Positions 42,350 through 51,192 of a stretch of 64,000 bases of DNA are shown piece by piece. The stretch is taken from NCBI GenBank assembly GCA_030848925.1, contig JANFFA010000003.1, forward strand, positions 1-64,000, in the 5' to 3' direction. The DNA comes from Rhodalgimonas zhirmunskyi. Its GTDB lineage: Bacteria; Pseudomonadota; Alphaproteobacteria; Rhodobacterales; Rhodobacteraceae. How positions within the stretch are numbered: position 1 is the stretch's first letter; each line of letters begins with the position of its first letter. A model generated the notes under the pieces. That model was not told the origin of the DNA, ran no database searches, and worked only from the letters and a program-made list of their open reading frames with translations. The position numbers were made by a program, and so were the translations under genes.

Positions 42350-43240
42350 CTAGCCAGCCGCGTTCCACCACATCTCGATCTGATCGGCACTCAGGCGCGC
42401 GGCAGGGCCGATGCCCACCACCCGGCCTTCGGGCGGGGCGGCGCAGCGGGTGATCTCGATGCTGGGGCCGACCTTGTGAAATTCCAAACCGCCCTCGGGG
42501 CCACTGATCACGCCCTTGATGCGAAACAGCCCTTCGGGCGCGGCCTGCAAATGCGCTTCCAGCGCGGCACGGGTCATCGCGCGCCCCTGCCCTGACCAAC
42601 TGACATAGGCGCCGTGCCCCGCGCCCTGACGCAGCGGGCCGGGGCTGATCCCGCCAAGCAGCAGCGGCGCGACCGACCCGAGCGCGCCCAGCGCCACCTG
42701 CGGCGCGGGCGACAGCGCGGCCAGCGCGATTGAGAGCGCGGGTGGCACCGCGTCCCCCGATTTCGACACCAACAGCAGGTCGGCCACCGCCACCTGCCCG
42801 CGAATCTGCGGCCCGATCTGGGCATCCTGCGCCAAGGCCGGGAAATTCAACGCATCGACCAGCACGGCGATGCCGCCATAACGCATCTCGGGCTCGGCGC
42901 GGGCGGCGGCGGCGATGCGGGCGGGGTCGGCAATGCCGCTGGCCTCGATCACCAGATGATCGGGGCGCGGACGCCGATCCAGCGCATCGCCCATCGCCAT
43001 GAACAGATCGCCCCCCATGGTGCAGCAGACGCACCCATTGGTCAGTTCGATCGTGTCGCCATCGGCGGAACGGATAAGGCTGGCATCAAGGTTCACCGCG
43101 CCGAAATCGTTGACCATGACCATGACGCGGCTGCCGTGATCTTCGCTCAGCAGACGGTTGATCAGCGTGGTTTTCCCGGCACCGAGATAGCCGCCGATCA
43201 CCGTGAGAGGCAGCCTGTGAAGCGTGTCTTGCGTGTTCAT
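42350..43240 (-). CDS. CobW/COG0523-family GTPase (metal chaperone type)
   Basis: 296 residues. P-loop GYLGAGKTT (17-25), Cys metal site C70-V-C72-C73 in TNGCVCCTMGGD (CXCC motif of the zinc metallochaperones), then the C-terminal CobW_C domain. The guanine motif usually read as NKxD is SKSGD (159-163). No cobalamin genes are adjacent, so a role in Zn or Co insertion is more likely. It is divergent from SRAP and converges within 2 bases on the ArsR gene. The start at 43238-43240 has only a weak ribosome site. Confidence 0.88.
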   Translation of the reverse strand: MNTQDTLHRLPLTVIGGYLGAGKTTLINRLLSEDHGSRVMVMVNDFGAVNLDASLIRSADGDTIELTNGCVCCTMGGDLFMAMGDALDRRPRPDHLVIEASGIADPARIAAAARAEPEMRYGGIAVLVDALNFPALAQDAQIGPQIRGQVAVADLLLVSKSGDAVPPALSIALAALSPAPQVALGALGSVAPLLLGGISPGPLRQGAGHGAYVSWSGQGRAMTRAALEAHLQAAPEGLFRIKGVISGPEGGLEFHKVGPSIEITRCAAPPEGRVVGIGPAARLSADQIEMWWNAAG

Positions 43241-43359
43241 GACGGTGAGTGTCGCGGCCCGACCCCCGGCGTGCAAGCCCCTGTTTTGCATCCCCCCTGA
43301 TTGACATCCCCTGCCCCGCCCGCGACCCTAGACACGACACAGGACAGAGAGTTGAAAAG

Positions 43360-43998
43360 ATGTGCGGTCGTTTCGTCGATCCCAACCTGCGCGGCACCGA
43401 GATCGACTTCGACGAGTTGAAGATCGATCCGATCCCGCGCCGGTTCAACGTGAAGCCGACGCAGGATATTCTGACGATGAGCGCGCCGGGCGAAGGGGCT
43501 TATGCGCGCTGGTGGCTGGTGCCGTCGTGGTTCAAGGGCGATCTCAAGGACTGGAAAGCCACCACGTTCAACGCCCGGATCGAGGACGCAGCCACGAAGC
43601 CATCGTTCCGCGGGCCGTGGCGGCACGGGCGCTGCCTGATCCCGACCGGGGGTTTTTATGAATGGACCGGCGAAAAAGGTGCGAAACAGCCAAATTACAT
43701 CCGCTCTGCCGGCAATGAAGAGGTGCTTTGGTTCGCCGGGCTTCTGTCGCCTTGGCACGATATTTTGACCTGCACCATCATGACCCGCGCGGCCAATGCC
43801 GACATGGCCACGCTTCACCATCGGATGCCCGTGATCCTGAACGCCCAAGAGCGCGAGGCATGGCTTGCGGGCAGCGATGATCCCGATCTGGGCGCGGGTG
43901 CGCGGCTGGCGCATCACCCGGTGGCGCGGTTCGGGCGCGACGATGACGGCGCGGCGCTGATCGAGCCCGAACAAGGGCTGTTCGCCAACGGGGCCTAA
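43360..43998 (+). CDS. SOS response-associated peptidase (SRAP / YedK)
   Basis: 212 residues. Catalytic Cys2 (MCGRF), N30 in RRFNVKPTQ, Glu in GGFYEWTGE and His in TLHHRMPVIL make the HMCES/YedK site, which forms a thiazolidine cross-link with abasic sites in single-stranded DNA and protects them during replication. Both the Cys and His are intact, so it should be active. AGGACAGAG stands before the ATG. Divergent from cobW. Confidence 0.95.
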   Translation: MCGRFVDPNLRGTEIDFDELKIDPIPRRFNVKPTQDILTMSAPGEGAYARWWLVPSWFKGDLKDWKATTFNARIEDAATKPSFRGPWRHGRCLIPTGGFYEWTGEKGAKQPNYIRSAGNEEVLWFAGLLSPWHDILTCTIMTRAANADMATLHHRMPVILNAQEREAWLAGSDDPDLGAGARLAHHPVARFGRDDDGAALIEPEQGLFANGA

Positions 43999-44345
43999 AC
44001 TCGTCGCACCAGCATTCGGGCCTTCGCCCCCCCGCGTGAAAGGGCACGATCACGGGCACCGGCCAACGCAGGCCTGCTTATTCCGTGTCTGACTTTGAGT
44101 GTCTGTCTATGAGTGTCTGGCCTTGAGTATCTGTCCGCCCACGTCCCGTTTGCAGGATCACGCACCGATCCAACCCGCCGCGCGGACATTGCTACGCCGC
44201 GTCGCCAGTGACTCAGGGCACGATGTCGTCTGGTCTTTCCGAAACCGGCTGGTGTAAGAGACTCTCGCGTCTGCCCCGGCCGCCCATTTGGCGCGCCCTG
44301 TGTGCGGCAGCGATGCATGACACGAACATTCAAGGTGATGACACG
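43999..44345. other. SRAP-ALDH intergenic region
   Basis: 347 bases with no convincing gene. It contains the 14-bp tandem repeat at 44085-44136. An open frame runs from 44208 into the ALDH gene, but its N-terminal part has no ribosome site or ALDH similarity. Confidence 0.6.
44085..44136 (+). repeat. 14-bp tandem repeat
   Basis: 3.7 units of GTGTCTGNCTTTGA: 44085-44098, 44099-44112, 44113-44126 and a partial copy to 44136. No spacers, so not CRISPR. Confidence 0.85.
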
Positions 44346-45833
44346 ATGAAGGACTGGAGCACGGCCGCGACCTCTCTTTATGATGGCGGGTTCCGCCGAA
44401 TGTTCATCGACGGGCAGTGGTGCGAAGCCCGCTCGGGCGAGGTGATCGAGGCGCGAAACCCCGCCGATGGCACCCTGCTGGCGACGGTGCCCAAGGGCGG
44501 AGCGGCGGATATCGACGCCGCGGTAAACGCCGCGCGCAAGGCCTTCGAAGGCCCGTGGTCCAAATGGACCCCGTTCGAGCGTCAGGCGCTGTTGTTGCGC
44601 ATCGCCGACCGGTTCGAGGCGGAATGGGAAGACCTGTGCCTGTCCGATACGCTCGACATGGGGATGCCGATCCAGCGCACGCTGGCCAACAGCCGCCGTG
44701 TGTTGGGCATGTTGCGCTTTTACGCGGGGCAAGCGGTGGCGATTCATGGCGCCACGATCCCGAATTCGTTCCCCGGTGAGATCTATTCGCAAACGGTGCG
44801 TGAACCCATCGGCGTGGTCGGGGCGATCATCCCGTGGAACGCGCCGATTGCCGGGTCGATCTGGAAGATCGCGCCCGCCATCGCGACTGGCTGCACCGTT
44901 ATTCTGAAACCGTCCGAGGAAGCCTCACTCACCGTTTTGATGATCGCGCGGATCATGCAGGAAGCGGGCCTGCCCGATGGCGTTCTCAATGTCGTGACGG
45001 GCCTGGGGGCCGAGGCGGGCGCGGCACTGGCCGAACACCCGGGCGTCGACAAGATCGTCTTTACCGGCTCGACCGCAACCGGACAGGCGATCGCCCGCGC
45101 CGCGACCGGAAACCTGAAACGGGTTTCGCTGGAACTGGGCGGGAAATCCCCGGTCATCGTCTGCCGCGATGCCGATATCGAAAAGGCGGTGCCGGTCGCG
45201 GCGATGGCGGTATTCGCCAACTCGGGACAGATCTGCATCGCCGGGTCGCGCCTGTTCGTGGCGCGCGAAATCCATGACGAATTCCTACGCCGGGTGGCCG
45301 ATTACGCCGCCGCCCTGCGGATCGGGCACGGCATCAAGGAAGACACCGACATCGGCCCGATCATCTCGGCCCGTCAGGCCGAGCGCATCGCCGGGTTCCT
45401 GTCGGTCGGCCCGCAGGAAGGCGCCGAGGTGCTGACCGGGGGCGCGCGCGCAGACGGTCCCGGCCTTGAGGGAGGGCATTTCTTCCAACCCACCGTTCTG
45501 GGCGGCGTGACCGACCAGATGACCGTGGCGCGCGAGGAAATCTTCGGCCCGGTCATCTCCGCCCTGCCGTTTGACAGCATTGACGAGGTGGTCGCGCGGG
45601 CCAACGCCACGCCCTATGGTCTGGCGGCGGGGGTGTTTTCGACCCACCTTGGCACCGCGCACAAGCTGGCGCATCGGCTCAAGGCGGGGTCGGTCTGGGT
45701 CAACATGTATCACGCGATTGATCCGGCGGTGCCCTTTGGCGGCGTCAAGATGTCGGGCTATGGCCGCGAAGGCGGGACCGAGCATATGGAAGAATACCTC
45801 GACACCAAGGCGATCTGGATCAACGCGGATTAA
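44346..45833 (+). CDS. Aldehyde dehydrogenase (NAD-dependent)
   Basis: 495 residues. Oxidises aldehydes to acids. Nucleophile C297 in NSGQICIAGSR, base E263 in LELGGKSP, cofactor motif FTGSTATGQ and C-terminal PFGGVKMSGYGREGG are intact. An open frame extends 46 codons further upstream, but ATG 44346 with AAGGTGATG ahead gives normal family length. It precedes a beta-hydroxyacid dehydrogenase at 51 bases and a TRAP system, so the group probably serves one substrate pathway. Confidence 0.92.
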   Translation: MKDWSTAATSLYDGGFRRMFIDGQWCEARSGEVIEARNPADGTLLATVPKGGAADIDAAVNAARKAFEGPWSKWTPFERQALLLRIADRFEAEWEDLCLSDTLDMGMPIQRTLANSRRVLGMLRFYAGQAVAIHGATIPNSFPGEIYSQTVREPIGVVGAIIPWNAPIAGSIWKIAPAIATGCTVILKPSEEASLTVLMIARIMQEAGLPDGVLNVVTGLGAEAGAALAEHPGVDKIVFTGSTATGQAIARAATGNLKRVSLELGGKSPVIVCRDADIEKAVPVAAMAVFANSGQICIAGSRLFVAREIHDEFLRRVADYAAALRIGHGIKEDTDIGPIISARQAERIAGFLSVGPQEGAEVLTGGARADGPGLEGGHFFQPTVLGGVTDQMTVAREEIFGPVISALPFDSIDEVVARANATPYGLAAGVFSTHLGTAHKLAHRLKAGSVWVNMYHAIDPAVPFGGVKMSGYGREGGTEHMEEYLDTKAIWINAD

Positions 45834-45884
45834 GCGCCATTTCCGGGCTCAAATCCGGGCATATAAAAGAGAGGGACCATCAAC

Positions 45885-46766
45885 ATGCATGTCGGTATCA
45901 TCGGCGTTGGCCTCATGGGCCACGGGATCGCCCGCAATGTCCTGTCACGCGGCGGCTTTGCGCTCAGCTTTCTGGACCACCCCGGCAACCAGCCCACGGA
46001 TGAAATCGTCGGGCTTGGCGCGCGCCCCTGCGCCACCTCGGCCGAGGTGGCGGCGGCGTCGGACGTGGTGATCCTGTGCGTCACCGGCTCGCCTCAGGTC
46101 GAGGCGATCATCACCGGCGCGGATGGCGTCGCCTCGGCGATCCGCCCCGGCGCGGTGGTGGTGGATTGTTCGACCGCCCTGCCCGAGTCGACCCTGCGGA
46201 TGGGCGAGATCATCGCGAAAGCGGGCGGCGCCTATATCGACGCGCCGATGACCCGCACGGCGAAACACGCCCATGAAGGCAAGCTGAACCTGCTGGTGGG
46301 CGGCGCGGCGGAAACGCTGGACAAGGTGCGCCCGGTGCTGGCCTCCTTCACCGAAAAGGTCGATCACGTCGGCCCGCTTGGCCATGGCCATCGCCTTAAA
46401 CTGCTGCACAACTACGTGTCGGTCGGCTTCATGACCCTGCTGGCCGAAGCCGCGGCACAGGCGGCGGATGCCGGGGTCGATCCGCAGGTGTTCGTCGATG
46501 TGCTGGCCGGGGGCGGCGGCGCCAGTGCCGCGCTCGATCGCCTTGCGCCCTATATCGTGTCGCAGGATCGCGAGGGCCTGCCTTTCGCGGTGTCGAACGC
46601 GCAAAAGGACATCGATTATTACCGCGCCATGTCCGATGCATCCGGCGCACAGACAGTTGTTGCCGACGGGGTGTCGGCGGCGCTTGCAAAACCGGTCGAG
46701 GCGGGCCTCGGTGAGGCCTACGTGCCGGAACTGGTCAAGCTGTTCCGAAAGGGAGCGGGCAGCTGA
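45885..46766 (+). CDS. Beta-hydroxyacid dehydrogenase (HIBDH/GlxR-type)
   Basis: 293 residues. N-terminal Rossmann domain (GIIGVGLMGHGIA, 4-16), substrate motif DAPMTRTAKHAHEGKL (119-133) and the catalytic K172 with N176 in GHGHRLKLLHNY. The family covers 3-hydroxyisobutyrate dehydrogenase and 2-hydroxy-3-oxopropionate reductase; the substrate motif lacks the usual Ser-Gly-Gly after DAPV (it has DAPMTRT), so an unusual acid is likely. GAGAGGGA precedes the ATG. TRAP genes follow. Confidence 0.88.
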   Translation: MHVGIIGVGLMGHGIARNVLSRGGFALSFLDHPGNQPTDEIVGLGARPCATSAEVAAASDVVILCVTGSPQVEAIITGADGVASAIRPGAVVVDCSTALPESTLRMGEIIAKAGGAYIDAPMTRTAKHAHEGKLNLLVGGAAETLDKVRPVLASFTEKVDHVGPLGHGHRLKLLHNYVSVGFMTLLAEAAAQAADAGVDPQVFVDVLAGGGGASAALDRLAPYIVSQDREGLPFAVSNAQKDIDYYRAMSDASGAQTVVADGVSAALAKPVEAGLGEAYVPELVKLFRKGAGS

Positions 46767-46881
46767 TCCAACCGGGTGGTTTCGCCCCGCTTCATGCCCC
46801 TGTGTCGCAGGCGCATGGCGCGGGGTTGCCACTCAAAAGCTCCTTGTGTAGCAAATCCAAACGTCATTTGGGAGGATAACC

Positions 46882-47862
46882 ATGACATTCTTTACCCGCG
46901 GGCTGGTTTCAACCGGCCTTTTCCTAGCTGCCAGCTTTCCGGCCCTCGCCCAGACCGAAGTGAAAATCGGTTACGCGCTTGCGCCCGACAGCCACTATGG
47001 CGTTGCAGCCCAGAAATTCGAAGATGTCGTCAAGGCCGAAACCGGCGATGACTTCACCTTCAAGCATTTCCCGTCGTCCGGTCTGGGCGGTGAGCGTGAA
47101 GTGATCGAAGGGCTTCAGATCGGCACCATCGAGGCGACCATCGTCTCGTCGGGCACGCTGGCAAACTTCGTTCCCGAAACCGGCGTGTTCGACATTCCGT
47201 TCCTGTTCCGTGACCTTGGCCATGCGCGCGATGTGCTCGACGGACCGGTCGGGCAAGAGATCCTCGCCAAGTTCGACAATGTCGGCCTCAAAGGTCTGGC
47301 TTGGGGCGAACAGGGCTTCCGCCACATCACCAACAACCGCAACCCGATCCACACCCCGGCGGATGTCGAGGGTCTGAAGATTCGCACCATGGAAAACCCG
47401 GTGCATCTGGCCGCGTTCAACGCGATGGGCGCCGCGCCCACCCCGATGGCATGGCCCGAAGTGATCTCGTCGCTGCAACAGGGCGTGATCGACGGGCAGG
47501 AAAACCCGCTTTCGGTGATCGTTTCGGTGAAGCTGAACGAAGTGCAGAAATACCTGACCCTGTCGGGCCACGTGTATTCGCCCGCGATGCTGCTGGTGTC
47601 CAAGCCGTTCTGGGACGGGCTTGACGACGACCAGAAAGCCGCCTTCCAGAAGGCCGCGAACGAGGCCGTCGCCGAAATGCGCGGCTACGTCGACAATGTC
47701 GAAACCACCGGTGTCGAAACGCTGAAAGAGCGCGGCATGGAAGTGAACGCGCTGTCGGCCGAAGAAAAGGCCGCGTTCCAGGCCTCAATCGCGTCGGCCT
47801 ACGAGGGGTATTACAAGACCTATGGCAAGGACCTTGTCGACTCGATCGTGAACTTCAAGTGA
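46882..47862 (+). CDS. dctP: TRAP transporter solute-binding protein (DctP)
   Basis: 326 residues. Signal peptide cleaved after SFPALAQ, then a DctP fold: VKIGYALAPDSHYGVAA, ITNNRNPIHTPADVEGLKIRT, and NPLSVIVSVKLNEVQKYLTLSGH. The conserved Arg in KIRTMENP normally pairs with a substrate carboxylate, so the ligand is probably an organic acid. GGGAGGATAA lies before the ATG. It is the first gene of a complete dctPQM set. Confidence 0.95.
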   Translation: MTFFTRGLVSTGLFLAASFPALAQTEVKIGYALAPDSHYGVAAQKFEDVVKAETGDDFTFKHFPSSGLGGEREVIEGLQIGTIEATIVSSGTLANFVPETGVFDIPFLFRDLGHARDVLDGPVGQEILAKFDNVGLKGLAWGEQGFRHITNNRNPIHTPADVEGLKIRTMENPVHLAAFNAMGAAPTPMAWPEVISSLQQGVIDGQENPLSVIVSVKLNEVQKYLTLSGHVYSPAMLLVSKPFWDGLDDDQKAAFQKAANEAVAEMRGYVDNVETTGVETLKERGMEVNALSAEEKAAFQASIASAYEGYYKTYGKDLVDSIVNFK

Positions 47863-47923
47863 TGAAAACGCGTCGGCGCCGCAGGTGGCGCCGACGCAAC
47901 CCCCGGTCGGGGGCCTGAAGGGG

Positions 47924-48457
47924 ATGCTTTTGAAACGGTTGGAAAATGCCTTCGTCACGCTGAACGGCTGGGCGCTTATCCTGATGCTGTCGGCGATGGC
48001 GCTGATCGTGGGGGCCAATATCTCGCTGCGCTACCTGACCGGGCATTCGCTGCCTTGGGCGGACGAGGCCGCGCGCTACCTGATGATCTGGCTCACCTTC
48101 ATCAGTGCCGGGCTGATCCTGCGCACCGGCGGGCATGTGGCGATCACCAACCTGCAAGATGCCCTCGCCGAAACCGGACAGAAACTCCTCAGGGCGGGTA
48201 TCGTCCTGATCCTGCTGACCTTTTTCGGGTTCATGGTGTATGTCGGCTGGCAATATGCGCAGCGGATGCAATATCAGGTGACCCCGGCGCTGCGGCTGCC
48301 GTTCATCTATGTCTATGCCGCGATGCCGGTGGGATTTGCGCTGCTGATCGTCCACCTTCTGTTGATCGCGCGGCCCTTCATTCAGGCGGGTGAATACAAG
48401 CCGCTTCACGCCTTCGGTGTCGAGGATGACACCCTGCCCGGCGGCGCCAATGGCTGA
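47924..48457 (+). CDS. dctQ: TRAP transporter small permease (DctQ)
   Basis: 177 residues with four predicted membrane helices and the family motif SLPWADEAARYLMIWLTFIS. It forms the membrane complex with DctM. The start is uncertain: ATG 47924 directly abuts AAGGGG, an in-frame TTG at 47930 has better spacing, and a GTG at 47885 would add 13 residues. It overlaps dctM by 8 bases, so the two are coupled. Confidence 0.9.
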   Translation: MLLKRLENAFVTLNGWALILMLSAMALIVGANISLRYLTGHSLPWADEAARYLMIWLTFISAGLILRTGGHVAITNLQDALAETGQKLLRAGIVLILLTFFGFMVYVGWQYAQRMQYQVTPALRLPFIYVYAAMPVGFALLIVHLLLIARPFIQAGEYKPLHAFGVEDDTLPGGANG

Positions 48458-49733
48458 GATCCTGTTCCCCGCATTGTTCCTGTTGCTCGCCCTTGGTTTG
48501 CCGGTGGCCTTCGCCATGGCGATTGCCGTTTTCGCCGCAATCACCCTTGCCTCGAACTACCCCGCGCTTGTCGTGGTGAAAGAGATGTTCGCCGGGCTCG
48601 ACAGCTTTCCCCTGCTGGCGGTGCCGTTCTTCATTCTTGCCTCTGAAATCATGACCGGCGGGGCGGTGACCCATGCGATCCTGCGGCTGGCACAGGCTTT
48701 CGTTGGCCATCTGCGCGGCGGGCTGGGCCATGCCAATGTCATCAGCTCGGCCATGTTCGCAGGGATTTCGGGCAGTGCACTGGCCGATGCGGCGGGGCCG
48801 GGTACGATGATGGTGCGGATGATGGAAAAGGGCGGCTACGATCGCCCCTATGCCAGCGCCCTCACCATCGCCAGCGCCGTGGTCGGGCCGATCATTCCAC
48901 CCTCGATCACCATGATCATCTACGCGATGCAGGATCAGAACGTCTCGGTCGGCTCGCTCTTCATGGCCGGGGTTCTGCCCGGCCTTCTGATCACCGCGAT
49001 GGTGCTTCTCGCCAATGCGCAGGTCAGCAAACGGCGCAATTACACGTCGGGCGGGGTGATGCCGCCCTTGGCCGAAATCGGCAAGATCGCGCTTTATGCC
49101 CTGCCTGCGCTGGTGCTGATCGTGCTGATCGTCGGCGGCATCCGGTTCGGCATTTTCACCCCGACCGAGGCCTCGGTCATCGCTGTGTTCTATGCGCTGC
49201 TGGTGGGGATGTTCGTCTATCGCTCACTGCGGTTGCGCGACCTGCCCGCCATCGTGCTGCGTGCGGCGATGACCTCGGGGGCGGTGCTGCTGATCCTCGG
49301 GGCGGCGCGGGCCTTTGCATGGGTGTTGATCATCGAAAGCATCCCGCAATACCTGGCCGAGACGATCATCGCGTGGGATCTGTCGCCGATCGTGTTCCTA
49401 CTGGCGGTGAACCTGCTGTTGATCGTGTTCGGCCTGTTCATGGATCCGCTGCCGGGCGTGATGATCCTTGTCCCGATCCTTGCGCCGATCAGCTATGCGC
49501 TGGGGATCGACCCCAACCATTTCGCCATCGTCGTGATCGTCAACCTGACGCTGGGACTGACCACGCCACCGGTCGGAAGCCTGATCTTCGTCGTCTCTTC
49601 GACCGTGGGGCTGAAGCCATCGACCCTGATCCGCGAAATGCCGCCGTTTTTCATCGCCCTTGCCGCGGCGCTTTTGCTGATCACCTTCGTGCCTGTGCTA
49701 TCAACATGGCTGCCCAACATCAGCGGGTTCTGA
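48450..49733 (+). CDS. dctM: TRAP transporter large permease (DctM)
   Basis: 427 residues with 12 or so membrane helices. Family features: AVPFFILASEIMTGGAVTHAI, SAMFAGISGSALADAAGPGTMM, VGPIIPPSITMIIYA and DPLPGVMILVPILAPI. Carries out Na-coupled uptake with DctQ and DctP. It ends at a bidirectional terminator shared with the convergent hydrolase gene. Confidence 0.96.
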   Translation: MAEILFPALFLLLALGLPVAFAMAIAVFAAITLASNYPALVVVKEMFAGLDSFPLLAVPFFILASEIMTGGAVTHAILRLAQAFVGHLRGGLGHANVISSAMFAGISGSALADAAGPGTMMVRMMEKGGYDRPYASALTIASAVVGPIIPPSITMIIYAMQDQNVSVGSLFMAGVLPGLLITAMVLLANAQVSKRRNYTSGGVMPPLAEIGKIALYALPALVLIVLIVGGIRFGIFTPTEASVIAVFYALLVGMFVYRSLRLRDLPAIVLRAAMTSGAVLLILGAARAFAWVLIIESIPQYLAETIIAWDLSPIVFLLAVNLLLIVFGLFMDPLPGVMILVPILAPISYALGIDPNHFAIVVIVNLTLGLTTPPVGSLIFVVSSTVGLKPSTLIREMPPFFIALAAALLLITFVPVLSTWLPNISGF

Positions 49734-49805
49734 GGTAAGGCAAGCCCCGCGCAACCGCGCGCGGGCGGCGTGTCACACCCGGCCCCATGCGCGGACCCAA
49801 GACGC

Positions 49806-49842
49806 GAAAAAGCGCCCCGACCGCTGGGCCGGGGCGCTTTCA
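49806..49842. terminator. Bidirectional terminator between dctM and the alpha/beta hydrolase
   Basis: Perfect 10-bp stem AAAGCGCCCC / GGGGCGCTTT. The minus-strand side has a TTTTT run (49806-49811), so it is strongest for the hydrolase gene, and weaker for dctM. Confidence 0.8.
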
Positions 49843-49866
49843 GAACGGCCCAGAGTTCAACGCGCC

Positions 49867-51192
49867 CTATTCAGCAGCGCCCTTGACCTCGTACATCAGC
49901 CCCTTGGCTGTGCCCTTGGCAAACCCCTTCCAATAGCTGTGATCTTCCTTCGGCGTCCCGTCCTCGTTCATCGACCACACACCGGCGTTGCTGTCTTCGA
50001 TCAGATCAAGGTAGCTGGCCTTCGCTTCATCGCCCTTCAGGTGCGCATCCATCCACGCGGTCACGAAATGCTGCGCGATGTTGTTCATGCGCGCGGTGTC
50101 CCACACCGGATCGGTGTAATGCTCGGAAATGTTGAACCCCTTTTCTTCGCTGAAGAAAAAACTCTCTTGCGGCGCGGGCATCGGCGCGCCGGAATTGTGG
50201 CCGCCGTTCACATAAGTCAGCAAGCCATGCGGCAGGTCCGAGGCGTTCTCCCAGATCGCGCGCACGCCCTTTTCGTAAAGCGAGGTGTCGTCTTGCGACC
50301 CGGCGATGAACAGCATCGGGATGCGGATGCCCGACAGGCCCGTCGCGTCCCAGAAACCGGTGTTCATGCCCCAAGGGCCGAACGCCACCGCCGTTTTGAT
50401 CCGCGGATCGGGAAGTGCCTCATGCGTCTCGGATCCGGCAAGGTGAATGCCCAGCGTGCCATGCGGCGCGCCCCAGGAATAACCGACCGAGGTTTCGGTT
50501 ACCCCGCCCCCGGCTGTGATGATCGCGCCATATCCGCCCATCGAATAGCCGATCAGCCCGGCGTTATCCGCGTCATACAGCCCGGCGAACTCTCCGCCCT
50601 CGGCGGCCATCTTGGCCATCTCTTCCAAAACGAACAACTGATCGAGCGAGCGGTTCACAAGGGTCGAGCCGAACGCCGCCTGCGTGCGATAGGTGCTGTC
50701 GGTGTGATCGATCGAAGCGACGACATAGCCCTTCGAGGCCAAATTCTCGGCCAGATGCGACAGCAGGAACCGGTTGCCCGGATAACCGTGGCTGATCAGG
50801 ATCAGCGGATAACCCGCCCCCGCCGGGGCCGCATCGCGTACCGCGCGCCCGCTCAGCCTCACTTCGGTTTTGCCATCGCGCAGGTAGGCCTTCATCGTGG
50901 TGTCGCCGGTCGCGCCCTGTTCCGCCGGATACCACATTTCGACCGTCAAGGGGCGGTCATAGGTGGGAAGTGGGTCGGGTTTGTCGGCACCCGGATCAAT
51001 CGCCAGAATGTTGATCTGGTTCGGGTTCACCATCTCAAGCTGGCGCACACCGACGGTCATGTCGCCATAGGCGGCCAGTTCCGGCGCGTTGGGCAATTGC
51101 GTATCGATCCGGTTCTCGGCCATCAAAGCACTTCCTGCGAGCGTTGCCGCAAAGGCAAGGGGTAAGGTCACTACGGATGTTCGCGTCATCAT
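49867..51192 (-). CDS. Secreted alpha/beta hydrolase (PAF-AH/dienelactone-like)
   Basis: 441 residues. Signal peptide (about 1-25), then a large hydrolase: oxyanion motif LISHGYPGNRF (133-141), nucleophile S217 in GYSMGGYG, Asp in the AGSQDDTS loop and His in NGGHNSGAP. Size and motifs resemble platelet-activating-factor acetylhydrolase-like or dienelactone hydrolase-like exported enzymes. GGAGGA lies before ATG 51192; the adjacent ATG 51189 is equally possible. It converges on the TRAP genes. Substrate unknown. Confidence 0.82.
   Translation of the reverse strand: MMTRTSVVTLPLAFAATLAGSALMAENRIDTQLPNAPELAAYGDMTVGVRQLEMVNPNQINILAIDPGADKPDPLPTYDRPLTVEMWYPAEQGATGDTTMKAYLRDGKTEVRLSGRAVRDAAPAGAGYPLILISHGYPGNRFLLSHLAENLASKGYVVASIDHTDSTYRTQAAFGSTLVNRSLDQLFVLEEMAKMAAEGGEFAGLYDADNAGLIGYSMGGYGAIITAGGGVTETSVGYSWGAPHGTLGIHLAGSETHEALPDPRIKTAVAFGPWGMNTGFWDATGLSGIRIPMLFIAGSQDDTSLYEKGVRAIWENASDLPHGLLTYVNGGHNSGAPMPAPQESFFFSEEKGFNISEHYTDPVWDTARMNNIAQHFVTAWMDAHLKGDEAKASYLDLIEDSNAGVWSMNEDGTPKEDHSYWKGFAKGTAKGLMYEVKGAAE

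Noticed and set aside
44085..44136. CRISPR array
   Set aside because: Units are 14 bp without spacers and there are no cas genes; it is a plain tandem repeat. The same applies to 58865-58924.
44208..44345. Longer N-terminus for the aldehyde dehydrogenase
   Set aside because: The extra 46 residues have no ALDH character; ATG 44346 gives normal length and a ribosome site.
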